Origin: Paenimyroides baculatum
GTDB taxonomy: Bacteria; Bacteroidota; Bacteroidia; Flavobacteriales; Flavobacteriaceae
Length of the DNA stretch: 64,000 bases
NCBI RefSeq assembly: GCF_008629655.1
Contig: NZ_VWSG01000008.1
Coordinates: 62,001 to 126,000 of the forward strand
Direction of reading: 5' to 3'
The position numbers and the translations under genes were made by a program. Within the stretch, counting starts at the first letter, position 1; each line of letters opens with the position of its first letter. Below are positions 17,017 through 26,083 of this stretch, one piece after another. The notes below the pieces were generated by a model. That model did not search any database and had not been told where the DNA came from. It worked only from the letters and a program-made list of their open reading frames with translations.

Positions 17017-17985
17017 ATGGCAAAAGTATTAACAGGAGTTCAAAGTACCGGAACCCCACACCTTGGAAATCTTTTAGGAGCTATTTTGCCTGCTATTGAA
17101 ATGGCAAATAATCCTGAAAATGAAACGTTTTTATTTATCGCCGATTTACATTCGGCAACACAGATTAAAGACGCTAAAACATTAAAAGAAAATACATACA
17201 GTGTGGCTGCAACCTGGCTTGCTTGTGGGTTAAACACCAACCGTGTTACCTTTTACAAACAATCTAGCGTGCCACAAACTTGTGAGCTTACCTGGTACTT
17301 AAGCTGTTTTTTTCCGTTTCAGCGTTTAACGTTGGCACACTCGTTTAAAGATAAAGCGAGCTATTTAGATAATGTAAACGCCGGTTTGTTTACCTACCCT
17401 ATGCTTATGGCTGCCGATATTTTATTGTACGATGCCGAATTTGTGCCGGTTGGTAAAGATCAGTTACAGCATTTGGAAATTACGCGCGATGTTGCTTCTC
17501 GTTTTAATAGTCAGATGGGTGAAACATTTGTATTGCCGAATGCTAAAATTTCGGACGATATCATGACCGTTCCCGGAACCGATGGCGAAAAAATGAGTAA
17601 ATCTCGTAACAACTTCATTAATATTTTTGAAGACGATAAAAAACTACGCAAGCAAATTATGGCAATTGTTACTGATGCTACTCCGCTTGAAGAACCTAAA
17701 AATCCGGATACCTGCAACGTATTTTCAATTTACAAGTTATTGGCAACGCCTGAACAAACCGAACAAATGCGTGCAAATTATTTAGGTGGAAATTACGGTT
17801 ACGGACATGCAAAACAAGCCATGTTTGAATTGATTTGCGATAAGTTTAAAGACATACGCGAAAAATATACCTACTACATGAACAACTTGGAAGAGGTTGA
17901 TCTTTTCTTGACAGAAGGTGCTGCAAAAGCTGCTGTTATTGCCAACGGAACCTTAAACCGAGTTCGTGAGAAGTTGGGGTATTAA
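17017..17985 (+). CDS. trpS: Tryptophanyl-tRNA synthetase
   Basis: Charges tRNA-Trp. Class I synthetase of 322 residues with the HIGH-like PHLGN (residues 14-18) and KMSKS at 192-196. The adjacent VPVGKDQLQHLEITRDVA and TFLFIADLHSAT stretches are typical of bacterial TrpS. Stands alone with its own promoter box and a terminator shared with the convergent lipoprotein gene. Confidence 0.97.
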   Translation: MAKVLTGVQSTGTPHLGNLLGAILPAIEMANNPENETFLFIADLHSATQIKDAKTLKENTYSVAATWLACGLNTNRVTFYKQSSVPQTCELTWYLSCFFPFQRLTLAHSFKDKASYLDNVNAGLFTYPMLMAADILLYDAEFVPVGKDQLQHLEITRDVASRFNSQMGETFVLPNAKISDDIMTVPGTDGEKMSKSRNNFINIFEDDKKLRKQIMAIVTDATPLEEPKNPDTCNVFSIYKLLATPEQTEQMRANYLGGNYGYGHAKQAMFELICDKFKDIREKYTYYMNNLEEVDLFLTEGAAKAAVIANGTLNRVREKLGY

Positions 17986-17990
17986 AAAAA

Positions 17991-18016
17991 ACACCTGTTC
18001 AAAATTGAACAGGTGT
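17991..18016. terminator. Bidirectional terminator after trpS
   Basis: Stem ACACCTGTTC/GAACAGGTGT with loop AAAATT, A-run before and T-run after, between convergent genes. Confidence 0.9.
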
Positions 18017-18025
18017 TTTTATTTT

Positions 18026-18691
18026 TTAATTACTATAGGAAACAAGATGTCTTTCCCATGTAGCATCGCCATAAATAGCAGCTAAAACTTCTTTAACCAT
18101 ACCAATTCCTTTAGCATAATGATATTCAGTAATACGTTCTTTTGGTATTTTTTCATTTGGCTGTAACCTTCCAACAAATGGATAAGACAAGTAATCTGTT
18201 CCTTCTACGTTTATAGTTCTATTAGCCTCTAATTTATAAACAACAGTTCCATAAGATTCTCCACCAAAAATAACTTCTTCATTATGTATAAAATCTTTAT
18301 CTACTCCAGGGTGAATTGTATGTTCTTTTTGATCATTATCTTCTCTAGGGTCTTTTCCAAATGTTATTAAATGACCTTTCGGATTAACATAAATATAATT
18401 AACACTTCTCCACTGCCAACTTCCTATGTTCAAATTTTTATAAAATGTTTCCCTTTTAAAATAGTTTTTATTTTCGAAAGTAAATTTATCTGTTAAGACA
18501 ACAGAATCAAAGGAATTAGAAAATCTTATATTTTGGAGTGAATCTCCATTATAGTTTTTATAAACCCAATTTCTACCAACTTTTAAATTAAATAAATCTT
18601 CTTGTTCAGTTTTGGTGCTATCATCTTCTTTGTCGCAAGAGATTAAACACAGCATTGTTACAACTGCAGTAATTTTAAGATAGTTTTTCAT
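18026..18691 (-). CDS. Hypothetical lipoprotein
   Basis: 221 residues with lipobox LISC (Cys19) followed by an acidic DKEDDSTK tether, typical of Bacteroidota surface lipoproteins. The mature part is beta-rich with a late segment EYHYAKGIGMVKEVLAAIYG; the phrase kgiGmVke is common in lipoproteins whose C-terminus forms a beta domain. No catalytic motif is seen and no function can be given. Its start lies 64 bp before the dprA stop (dprA is upstream on the same strand). Confidence 0.75.
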   Translation of the reverse strand: MKNYLKITAVVTMLCLISCDKEDDSTKTEQEDLFNLKVGRNWVYKNYNGDSLQNIRFSNSFDSVVLTDKFTFENKNYFKRETFYKNLNIGSWQWRSVNYIYVNPKGHLITFGKDPREDNDQKEHTIHPGVDKDFIHNEEVIFGGESYGTVVYKLEANRTINVEGTDYLSYPFVGRLQPNEKIPKERITEYHYAKGIGMVKEVLAAIYGDATWERHLVSYSN

Positions 18692-18754
18692 AATAGTATG
18701 TTTTAAATTTATCTTAATACAACTACACTTATCAATTTTTATTGTTTGGAAGTT

Positions 18755-19867
18755 TTAGTCTTTAACTTTAAACATTTTCCCAGGTAAACCAACAACAATT
18801 CCGTTTAGTTCTAACATCATTAATTCGGAGTTTAAAACAGACATTGATAGTTGTGTTTGCAAAGCCAGTTCATCAATATGCAAGGGTTCATTTTGTAAAG
18901 TTTTTAAAATAGTCTGCTGTAGTTCTGTAAAATCATTTAGGTTGATTTGTTTTTTAACTTCCGCTTGTTTCTTTGGATCATCTGTTGTATTCCAATTTAA
19001 ATCCGCAATTAAATGATCAAAATTATAAAGCAGTTGTGCGCGGTTTTCATGTATCAAACGTAAACAACCTTTACTAAATTCGTCGTTTATCTTTCCCGGT
19101 ACAGCATAAACTTCTCGAGCATAATCATTAGCAAAATACGCGGTAGATAAAGATCCACCTGTTTCGGCACTTTCAATAACTACCGTTGCAGTGCATAGTC
19201 CTGCAATAATTCTATTTCTTCGTGTAAATAATTCGGGCACCAAGGCATTAAAACCAGCATATTCGGTAATAATTAGTCCGTTGTTGAATAAATCGTTATA
19301 AAAATTCTTGTGCATTGCAGGATACAATTTTTTAAAGCTGGTCCCCATAATTCCTACGGTTGGTAAATTGACTTTTCGAGCTTCGTGATAGGCCGCAATA
19401 TCAACTCCATAAGCCATTCCGCTTACAATCGTGGGTTTATACGATTGCAAATGTTCCATTAATTTTGCTGTAACCTCTTTTCCGTAGGCTGATATTTTCC
19501 GAGTTCCCACAATTGCCAAACAATTATTGTTTAGAAGAGAAAGATCGCCCTTATAAAACAAAAGTATAGGAGCGTCGGCACATTCCTTTAAAAGCTTTGG
19601 ATATGCATCATCTAAAATTCCAACACAATTAATATGGTTCTTTTCTATAAACTTTAATTCTTCCTGAATCACATCGTTTTTATCAAACTGTAAAAGGGCA
19701 TTCTGAATGGATTTCGGAATATTAAAATCAGCAAAAAACTGCTTGTTGCTAGGATCGAACAAACCATTCACATTTTTAGAAAGATCGAGCAATTTTCGGG
19801 CAGACAGTACTCCTACTCCATCGCAAGCCAACAATTTAAGGTAAGATGTTAAAGTTAACTGATCCAT
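18755..19867 (-). CDS. dprA: DNA-processing protein DprA
   Basis: 370 residues. Binds incoming single-stranded DNA and loads RecA during natural transformation. An N-terminal HhH/SAM-like region (about 1-75) precedes the Rossmann-like domain with VGTRKISAYGKEV, VSGMAYGVDIAAYHEA, FTRRNRIIAGLC and ETGGSLSTA, and ends in a winged-helix domain (about 305-370) with LSMSVLNSELMMLELNGIV. All family blocks are intact. dprA is also present in many bacteria not known to be competent, so competence is not proved. Confidence 0.95.
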   Translation of the reverse strand: MDQLTLTSYLKLLACDGVGVLSARKLLDLSKNVNGLFDPSNKQFFADFNIPKSIQNALLQFDKNDVIQEELKFIEKNHINCVGILDDAYPKLLKECADAPILLFYKGDLSLLNNNCLAIVGTRKISAYGKEVTAKLMEHLQSYKPTIVSGMAYGVDIAAYHEARKVNLPTVGIMGTSFKKLYPAMHKNFYNDLFNNGLIITEYAGFNALVPELFTRRNRIIAGLCTATVVIESAETGGSLSTAYFANDYAREVYAVPGKINDEFSKGCLRLIHENRAQLLYNFDHLIADLNWNTTDDPKKQAEVKKQINLNDFTELQQTILKTLQNEPLHIDELALQTQLSMSVLNSELMMLELNGIVVGLPGKMFKVKD

Positions 19868-20018
19868 TTATTTTTTTGATTATCATTCTTTTATAAATAT
19901 AAATCATTTTTTAAATTTGAAAAACACGAAAAGTATTCCAACTCAAAATGTTATCAACAAAAGCCAAAAATTGTTAATAACATTTGTGAATAAATTTCTT
20001 TAAAATGTATTGATTGGT

Positions 20019-20026
20019 TATTTTTG
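20019..20026 (+). promoter_or_regulatory. -7 box just before HU-CCDC81/SPOR gene
   Basis: Exact TAnnTTTG (TATTTTTG) ending 4 bases before the ATG at 20031. If real, the transcript would be almost leaderless; it may be coincidental. Confidence 0.3.
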
Positions 20027-20030
20027 CCTT

Positions 20031-20966
20031 ATGATGATCGAAAAACATATTTCAGCATTATTATACCGCTACCAATGTGTAACGGTACCCGGTTTTGGTG
20101 CTTTTATTACCGAAACTGTTTCTGCACGCTATAACGAAACCAGCAATACATTTGTGCCGCCAAAGAAAACCATATTGTTTAACAGTTTGTTACAACAAAA
20201 CGACGGTTTACTGGCAAACCATATTGCTTTAGAAGAACAAATTTCTTTTAACGAGGCTGTTGTTTTGATTCAGGATCAGATTTCGTTATGGAAGGCAAAC
20301 TTGAACGGTAAAGAGATTGTTTATTTAAAGAACATTGGAGAGCTTTCTTTAAACAGCGAACATAAAATTCAGTTTGAACCTGTTGGATCTACTAATTACT
20401 TAACTTCTTCTTTTGGATTAACCGCAGTTATGGCAACCGCTTTAACTCGTGAGCAGCAACCAACCGAAACTAAAGTTATTGAATTAGCAACATCAACCAA
20501 AAACAAACCGCGTTTACAGTGGATGCGTTATGCAGCAGCAGTTGTTGCGGCAGTTGGTTTGTACAGTTCAGTTTCTACTTATCAGGAATATGAGGTTTAT
20601 CAGCAGAAAAAATTAGCCGTTGAAAAGGATGTTCAAAATCAAATTGAACAAAAATTACAACAAGCTACATTTGTTATTGAAGCTCCAAAGGTTATAAAAG
20701 AGAAAATTGCTGAAGTTACACAACAACAATCAACCAAATCTTTTCACATTGTTGCCGGTGCTTTTAAAACCGAAGCCAAAGCACAGATTTTAACCGATGA
20801 ATTAAAAGCAAAAGGTTACGCAAATGCAAAATATTTGTCGAAATCTAAACACAATATGCGTCAGGTGGTTTACAACAGTTACGCAACACAAGAAGAAGCA
20901 CAGGCTGATTTACGACAGATACACGAAAAAGTAAATAAAGACGCTTGGATTTTTATTGAAAACTAA
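20031..20966 (+). CDS. HU-CCDC81 and SPOR domain membrane protein
   Basis: 311 residues from the double ATG at 20031. The N-terminal part (about 1-130; IEKHISALLYRYQCVTVPGFGAFI) is an HU/IHF-like CCDC81 domain seen in Bacteroidota. A transmembrane helix follows (about 168-188, YAAAVVAAVGLYSS), then a coiled stretch rich in Gln and a C-terminal SPOR domain (about 238-311; FHIVAGAFKTEAKAQ) that in other bacteria binds denuded peptidoglycan at the septum. The layout suggests a cell-division or envelope protein with its HU-like part in the cytoplasm. The frame extends to 20010 but the promoter-like box supports the later start. Confidence 0.85.
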   Translation: MMIEKHISALLYRYQCVTVPGFGAFITETVSARYNETSNTFVPPKKTILFNSLLQQNDGLLANHIALEEQISFNEAVVLIQDQISLWKANLNGKEIVYLKNIGELSLNSEHKIQFEPVGSTNYLTSSFGLTAVMATALTREQQPTETKVIELATSTKNKPRLQWMRYAAAVVAAVGLYSSVSTYQEYEVYQQKKLAVEKDVQNQIEQKLQQATFVIEAPKVIKEKIAEVTQQQSTKSFHIVAGAFKTEAKAQILTDELKAKGYANAKYLSKSKHNMRQVVYNSYATQEEAQADLRQIHEKVNKDAWIFIEN

Positions 20967-20972
20967 TTATAC

Positions 20973-20994
20973 AAAAGACCTTTACGGGTCTTTT
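20973..20994 (+). terminator. Terminator after HU-CCDC81/SPOR gene
   Basis: Stem AAAAGACC/GGTCTTTT with loop TTTACG followed by a T-run. Confidence 0.8.
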
Positions 20995-21021
20995 TTTTAT
21001 TATATTCTCAAATAAATCTGC

Positions 21022-21029
21022 TACTTTTG
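21022..21029 (+). promoter_or_regulatory. -7 box of acyl-CoA thioesterase promoter
   Basis: Exact TAnnTTTG (TACTTTTG), predicted transcription start about 10 bases before the ATG at 21045. Confidence 0.5.
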
Positions 21030-21044
21030 TAAAAAATATCAATT

Positions 21045-21554
21045 ATGCAATCTAAAACACCTAAAGATTCTATTACCATTTTAACCGATATTGTATTGCC
21101 GGGTGAAACAAATCCTTTAAACAACCTTTTTGGTGGCGAATTACTTGCTCGTATGGATCGAGCTGCAAGTATTACTGCCCGCAGACATTCGCGCAGGATC
21201 TGTGTAACGGCATCGGTTAACAATGTGGCGTTTAATAAAAGTATTCCTTTAGGAAGTGTGGTAACTATTGAAGCGAAGGTTTCTAGAACTTTTAGAACTT
21301 CTATGGAAATTTTTTTGGATGTTTGGATTGAAGATCGTGAATCGGGTAACCGTCAAAAAGCAAACGAAGCTATTTATACCTTTGTTGCTGTTGATGAAAT
21401 GGGTACGCCAATTGAAATACCTACTATAACTCCTGAAACAGAAGAAGAAATTAGTCGTTTTGAAGCAGCTTTACGCAGAAAGCAGTTAAGTTTGGTTTTA
21501 GCAGGTAAAATGCAACCAAGCGAAGCAACAGAACTAAAAGCTTTATTTAGCTAA
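21045..21554 (+). CDS. Acyl-CoA thioesterase (hotdog fold, YciA/BFIT type)
   Basis: 169 residues with one hotdog domain. Blocks PGETNPLNNLFGGELLARMDRAA, RRICVTASVNNVAFNKSIPLGSVVTIEAKV and RTSMEIFLDVWIED match cytosolic acyl-CoA hydrolases of the YciA/ACOT group, which release free fatty acid and CoA from acyl-CoA. Asn and Asp in the first block are the likely catalytic residues by family analogy. Monocistronic, with a promoter box in front and a terminator behind. Confidence 0.9.
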   Translation: MQSKTPKDSITILTDIVLPGETNPLNNLFGGELLARMDRAASITARRHSRRICVTASVNNVAFNKSIPLGSVVTIEAKVSRTFRTSMEIFLDVWIEDRESGNRQKANEAIYTFVAVDEMGTPIEIPTITPETEEEISRFEAALRRKQLSLVLAGKMQPSEATELKALFS

Positions 21555-21565
21555 ATACCATAAAA

Positions 21566-21591
21566 AAAAGAGTGCTTTTCGGCACTCTTTT
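21566..21591. terminator. Bidirectional terminator after thioesterase
   Basis: Stem AAAAGAGTGC/GCACTCTTTT with loop TTTTCG, between convergent genes. Confidence 0.85.
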
Positions 21592-21611
21592 TAATTTTGA
21601 ATAATCTTTAT

Positions 21612-22856
21612 TTATCTACCACCTCGTGTCATTCCGCCGCCTGATGAACTTCTACCGCCACCTCCTGATGATCCGCTGCTTCTACTCATTGACGGAGCTG
21701 AAGATCTGCTCATGCTTGGTGATGAACTACGACTCATTGATGGAGCCGAACTTCTGCTTGAAGAAGAACTTGGCTGACTGAAAGTTCTACTTGGTTGTGA
21801 TGAGATACGTGATGAACGTTCGATTCTTGAACTTGCCGGTGCAGATTCTCTTCTTATTGAAGATGAATTACCTGATCTTAAAGTACCACTGTTTTGAATA
21901 GTTGCTCTGTCTGATCTTAATGTTGCATTCGACGATCTGCTTCTTGAAAATTCTTCGCTTGAAACTCTTTGTCTTCCTGAATTTACAGTTGTTGCTCTTC
22001 CTGAAGAAATAGTTCTACTGTCTGCATTTTGAATTCTACCAACACCTTCGCTTCTGTTTGAACTTCTTAAGTTACCATCTGTAATACTATTTCTAGATCT
22101 TGAATCTCTTGTAGTTTCTAAAGCTCTACGGTTATTTACGTTTTCATTTCTGCTTGTAAAAGAACGATTAGGATTCTGACGCTCTAATGAATTTCCTCTT
22201 ACACTACTGTACATACGGTCTGCACGAACTAATCTACGGTTATCTGTATACGAATATCTGTTTCTGCCGTCTATATGAGAATGGATATGGCTGTGGTATC
22301 TAAACACCGGCATAGGACGCCAATATGAATAATATGTTGGATAATAACCCCAGTACCATGGTGAATAATATGGGCGGTATGTTGCCATCCAGAACATATC
22401 AAAGAACAATGGTGTTGAGTAGTAGAAAGGCTCATAAATATAGTTTGGACCATAAATGTATGAGTTACCTACAATTTGTACCTGAACCGTTTTATTACGC
22501 TGACGCTCCATTTCTATAGTTGCAACGTCTTGAAACTGATCCTGACCTAAAACTGCTTGGATTACAATTACACGAACATCGCTTTCACCAACTTCAACTA
22601 CACGTAAATAATCAACATAATTATCGTTATTTAAATCTAGGTTTGATATTTGTGCCGACGGATCGTTTATTCTACGCTCAAAATCTTCTAAATCTCTAGA
22701 TTCGCCAAAAATAGATGCTACTGCCTGCAAATCAAGATTGTCAGAAATATCGTAATTCTGAGCTACAACAGTTGCATTACCCCTGTTGTTTTGCGCAATA
22801 CCAACACTTGCTGTTAGCATTGCTGCTGCTATTAATGCGAATCTGAATATTTTCAT
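21612..22856 (-). CDS. Exported Ser/Arg-rich protein of unknown function
   Basis: 414 residues from MKIFRFALIAAAMLTASVGIAQ, a clear signal peptide. An N-terminal globular part (about 25-125) contains DLNNDNYVDYLRVVEVGESDVRV-like EF-hand-style wording, followed by an aromatic stretch (PYYSPWYWGYYPTYYSYW, about 157-175) and then about 220 residues of Ser/Arg/Asn low complexity. The last 60 residues consist of repeated SMSRSS/APSMSRSS units and a glycine-rich end GGGMTRGGR. The protein is strongly basic. It has no T9SS sorting domain. The globular part recalls uncharacterised flavobacterial periplasmic proteins; no function is assigned. The open frame extends to 22937 but the signal peptide fixes the start. 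Confidence 0.8.
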   Translation of the reverse strand: MKIFRFALIAAAMLTASVGIAQNNRGNATVVAQNYDISDNLDLQAVASIFGESRDLEDFERRINDPSAQISNLDLNNDNYVDYLRVVEVGESDVRVIVIQAVLGQDQFQDVATIEMERQRNKTVQVQIVGNSYIYGPNYIYEPFYYSTPLFFDMFWMATYRPYYSPWYWGYYPTYYSYWRPMPVFRYHSHIHSHIDGRNRYSYTDNRRLVRADRMYSSVRGNSLERQNPNRSFTSRNENVNNRRALETTRDSRSRNSITDGNLRSSNRSEGVGRIQNADSRTISSGRATTVNSGRQRVSSEEFSRSRSSNATLRSDRATIQNSGTLRSGNSSSIRRESAPASSRIERSSRISSQPSRTFSQPSSSSSRSSAPSMSRSSSPSMSRSSAPSMSRSSGSSGGGGRSSSGGGMTRGGR

Positions 22857-22924
22857 TTTGTTTATTATTTTTTGTTTTATATATATACAAAATATCAAGT
22901 ACTGTGCCAAAAGTTTAAATAAAG

Positions 22925-22953
22925 AAAAAGACCTCAATAAATGAGGTCTTTTT
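22925..22953 (-). terminator. Terminator of the porP-ompA transcript
   Basis: Stem AAAAAGACCTCA/TGAGGTCTTTTT with a 5-base loop, 21 bp past the stop of the OmpA-family gene. Confidence 0.85.
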
Positions 22954-22973
22954 AACTATATAATCTGTAAAAA

Positions 22974-24884
22974 TTATTCTTGAGTAATAATGAATTCTGA
23001 ACGACGGTTCATTGCATCCTGCTCTGGTGTACAACCCGTTCCACAATCAACTTTTGGTACACTTTCACCATAACCACGAGCTTGTAAACGAGAGCCGTTG
23101 ATTCCTTTAGAGATCACATACTGCATTGTTGAACGTGCACGCTCATCTGATAATTTCAAGTTATACACATCGCTACCTTTGTTATCAGTGTGCGATTCAA
23201 TTTTAACTTTCATACCTGGATTACGTTGCATGATTTGAACTAGTTTATTCAACTCAAACGCACCTTGCTGTGTAATGTTCGCTTTATCAAATTCAAAATA
23301 TACATCACCTAAAATGATTTTCTTGTCAATTACAATCATTTCAATTGGGCGTAATTCAACATCGATTGGATATTTACCATCTCCCCATTTCTGTAATTCA
23401 ACATCTTTACTTTCATAACCTTCAGAAGTTACCTGTAAAGCAAAAACCTTGTTACAGTCGGTATCATAACGTACAATTCCGTAAGAATCTGTAAAACGTG
23501 TTTCAATTACGTTTTTATCGTAGTCTAAAATCGCCACTTGTGCATCTTTTAAAATTGCACCTGTTTTTTGATCTTTCACCGTAATTACCATTTCGGTAAC
23601 ACAAACCGGGCGAACTTTGTAAATATCGTCACGACCTACGCGGTTTGTAGATAAGAAACCTACGCCTTTATCTGTATAGAATGATAAGTGAAAATCGTCT
23701 TTTGCTGTATTGATTGGATCACCAATATTGCGAACTTTTGCATTAGGATCAGTCAAATCGAACATATATAAATCCAATCCACCAAAACCTTTATGTGCGT
23801 TTGATGCAAAGATCAATTTATCATCGTCTGAAATAAAAGGAAACGATTCACGGCCTTCGGTATTAACGATTGTTCCCATATTTTCAGGGGTTCCGTAAGT
23901 ACCGTCTTCATTTAAAGCTACACGCCAAATATCCATATCACCAACCGTTCCTGGCATATCAGAAGCAAAATACAACATTTTACCATCTGGAGAAACAGCA
24001 GGATTACTTACCATGTAATCAGGTGAATTGAATGGAACAGGCTCAATATCTTTCCATTTTTTTCCACTGTACTTTGCGCGGTAAACACTTACTTTACCTT
24101 TCTTTAAACGGTTTTTCTTGTCTTTTTCATATTTTCCACCACGGAAACTTTCTGTAGCAAAAAACATGGTTTGACCATCTGCCGTTACAGTTGTAGGACC
24201 ATCGTGATGTTTTGTATTTAATTCATCAACAGGTTTAATGTCTTTAAATTTATCTTCGTCTGATACATACGTTGCCGCATAAACGTTTAAGAAAGGTTGA
24301 TCGTTCCAACCGTATTTCTTTTTAGATTCATCACGGGCAGAAGCAAAATAAAGAGTATTATCTGCAGTTAAAATTCCACCAAAATCAGAAAACTGCGAAT
24401 GATTCATTCTACTATCTTCAAAGGTAAACAAAGCTTCCTGGCTTCTTAGCGCTGGGATATAATCAGGATTTTGTAAATAATCAATAGCACGAGAATCTTC
24501 CGGTTTTAAATCAGAAAACTTCTTCATGATTTTATTAGAAGTATCGTAACGCCCACTTGCCTTAAGCATTTGCGCGTATTTGTAGTAAACTTCTGCGTCT
24601 TGATTTGGATTCAACTCAATTGCCTTTGCATACCATTTTGCAGATTCTACCGTATTAAATAAATTATAATAGGTTTCTGCTAATTGCAAAACAACATAAC
24701 TATCTGTTTTTTCTCCGCGCACCAATTTTTTGTAATGCTCTGCAGCTTCAACAAATTCGTATCTTTTAAATAAATTGTCGGCATGCTTTAAACGCTCTTC
24801 TGCATTGTGAATGAAGGCAGTGTTTTGTGCTTGCGCTGTATATAAGGAACCTATTAATAATAGAGATAAGTATATTTTTTTCAT
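22974..24884 (-). CDS. OmpA-family protein with TPR and PD40 repeats (PorE-like)
   Basis: 636 residues. Signal peptide (1-19), TPR-type helices (about 25-150), PD40/WD40-like repeats (about 155-405; FSDFGGILTADNTLYFASA, AVSPDGKMLYFASD, FPFISDDDKLIFASN), a CarboxypepD_reg-like domain (about 430-510) and an OmpA peptidoglycan-binding domain (about 525-636; VYFEFDKANI, IESHTDNKGSD, NRRSEFII). This is the architecture of the T9SS-associated PorE/OmpA proteins that pair with PorP/SprF, and the porP gene sits 22 bp upstream. It likely anchors a T9SS outer-membrane component to peptidoglycan. Confidence 0.92.
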   Translation of the reverse strand: MKKIYLSLLLIGSLYTAQAQNTAFIHNAEERLKHADNLFKRYEFVEAAEHYKKLVRGEKTDSYVVLQLAETYYNLFNTVESAKWYAKAIELNPNQDAEVYYKYAQMLKASGRYDTSNKIMKKFSDLKPEDSRAIDYLQNPDYIPALRSQEALFTFEDSRMNHSQFSDFGGILTADNTLYFASARDESKKKYGWNDQPFLNVYAATYVSDEDKFKDIKPVDELNTKHHDGPTTVTADGQTMFFATESFRGGKYEKDKKNRLKKGKVSVYRAKYSGKKWKDIEPVPFNSPDYMVSNPAVSPDGKMLYFASDMPGTVGDMDIWRVALNEDGTYGTPENMGTIVNTEGRESFPFISDDDKLIFASNAHKGFGGLDLYMFDLTDPNAKVRNIGDPINTAKDDFHLSFYTDKGVGFLSTNRVGRDDIYKVRPVCVTEMVITVKDQKTGAILKDAQVAILDYDKNVIETRFTDSYGIVRYDTDCNKVFALQVTSEGYESKDVELQKWGDGKYPIDVELRPIEMIVIDKKIILGDVYFEFDKANITQQGAFELNKLVQIMQRNPGMKVKIESHTDNKGSDVYNLKLSDERARSTMQYVISKGINGSRLQARGYGESVPKVDCGTGCTPEQDAMNRRSEFIITQE

Positions 24885-24906
24885 AATTACTATTTAGCAG
24901 ATAATG

Positions 24907-25833
24907 TTAGAAGAAACGTGGTGAACTTGATACTTTTTTCTTGTAGAAAATATCAAATAAAAGAATTATTTCATGAGATCCGCTTGTGTTATAATTTAAG
25001 TCAGATGTGATATAATCATAAGCATATCCAACTCTTAATTTTGGTGTTATTCTATAGTTTACCATAGCACCGAACGAATCTTGCAAACGATATGTTACAC
25101 CAAACTCTAATTTTTCGTCATACAAGGCATTTGCAGAAAGATCAACAGAAACTGGTGATTCCGTTGCCATTTTTAACATGGTTGATGGTTTAAATTTCCA
25201 TTCTTTGTTGATATCAAACACATATCCACCAGTTAAAAACATGTGAGCTACATCTGAACCAAACTTTCTGTTATTTTTTTCTAAATAAGTATTATTTAAT
25301 AGATTTGTTACACTGAAACCAGCATAATATTTATTAGTAAAATAGAAAGCACCTACGCCCGCATTAAACAAAGTTTCACTGCTGTCTTCTGAAAAAACAA
25401 TATCGCTTTTATCAGGTAAAGTTCCATTAATTTTACTAAAAAGACCTATTTCTTGCATAGTAGCACCACCTTTTACACCCAATGCCAAACTGTGTCCTTG
25501 TCCTAAACGAATAGTATAAGAAACATCTACATTAACAGAGTTTTCGGTAACCGGACCTATATTATCGTTCATAAAAGATAATCCAACTCCTAGATTTTTA
25601 GCTACAGGAGTATGTAAAAATGCAGTTGCTGTTTGTGGAGCACCTTCTACACCCATCCATTGTGATCTGTACAATATACCCGTAGACATATAATCATTGA
25701 TACCTGCATAGGCCGGGTTTAAGATACTTTGATTGTACATATACTGTGTGTAATGAGGATCTTGCTGGGCAAGTCCCTTTAAACTTCCAAGTACAATACA
25801 AACTACCGCAACAATACTTTTATTTATTTTCAT
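24907..25833 (-). CDS. PorP/SprF family type IX secretion outer-membrane protein
   Basis: 308 residues, signal peptide then a beta-barrel of the PorP/SprF family (TIGR03519): QQDPHYTQYMYNQSILNPAYAG at the mature N-terminus (given here as the family hallmark), then RSQWMGVEGAPQT and LGVGLSFMNDNIGP, and the ending HEIILLFDIFYKKK. SprF-like proteins are needed for secretion or attachment of specific type B cargo such as SprB. A type B cargo gene lies 2 kb upstream with hflX between. The frame can start at TTG 25842, but ATG 25833 is better and sits 21 bases after a promoter box. Confidence 0.93.
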   Translation of the reverse strand: MKINKSIVAVVCIVLGSLKGLAQQDPHYTQYMYNQSILNPAYAGINDYMSTGILYRSQWMGVEGAPQTATAFLHTPVAKNLGVGLSFMNDNIGPVTENSVNVDVSYTIRLGQGHSLALGVKGGATMQEIGLFSKINGTLPDKSDIVFSEDSSETLFNAGVGAFYFTNKYYAGFSVTNLLNNTYLEKNNRKFGSDVAHMFLTGGYVFDINKEWKFKPSTMLKMATESPVSVDLSANALYDEKLEFGVTYRLQDSFGAMVNYRITPKLRVGYAYDYITSDLNYNTSGSHEIILLFDIFYKKKVSSSPRFF

Positions 25834-25860
25834 AAAGGACAAATTTATATTTCAATGTTA

Positions 25861-25868
25861 CAAAGATA
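25861..25868 (-). promoter_or_regulatory. -7 box of porP-ompA promoter
   Basis: Exact minus-strand TAnnTTTG (TATCTTTG), predicted transcription start about 21 bases before the ATG at 25833. Confidence 0.5.
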
Positions 25869-26040
25869 ATTTTTAATTTTTTTCAACATAAAACATGCTT
25901 GCTTATTTCTTTCAAAACACCCTCTGTTAAGAAATTACTAAAATAACAATATTAATTTAATATAATCAAGATTTTTTTCAATATTTAAAAAAAAACAACT
26001 ATCGCACTATCTTACAGTAAACTATTACAGTGTAATTTAA

Positions 26041-26048
26041 TAAATTTG
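26041..26048 (+). promoter_or_regulatory. -7 box of hflX promoter
   Basis: Exact TAnnTTTG (TAAATTTG) giving a leader of about 29 bases before the hflX ATG. It is divergent from the porP promoter across a 250-bp spacer in which nothing else was recognised. Confidence 0.5.
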
Positions 26049-26083
26049 CAATAAACCTAATATAATCTTATACAAAAAACAAA

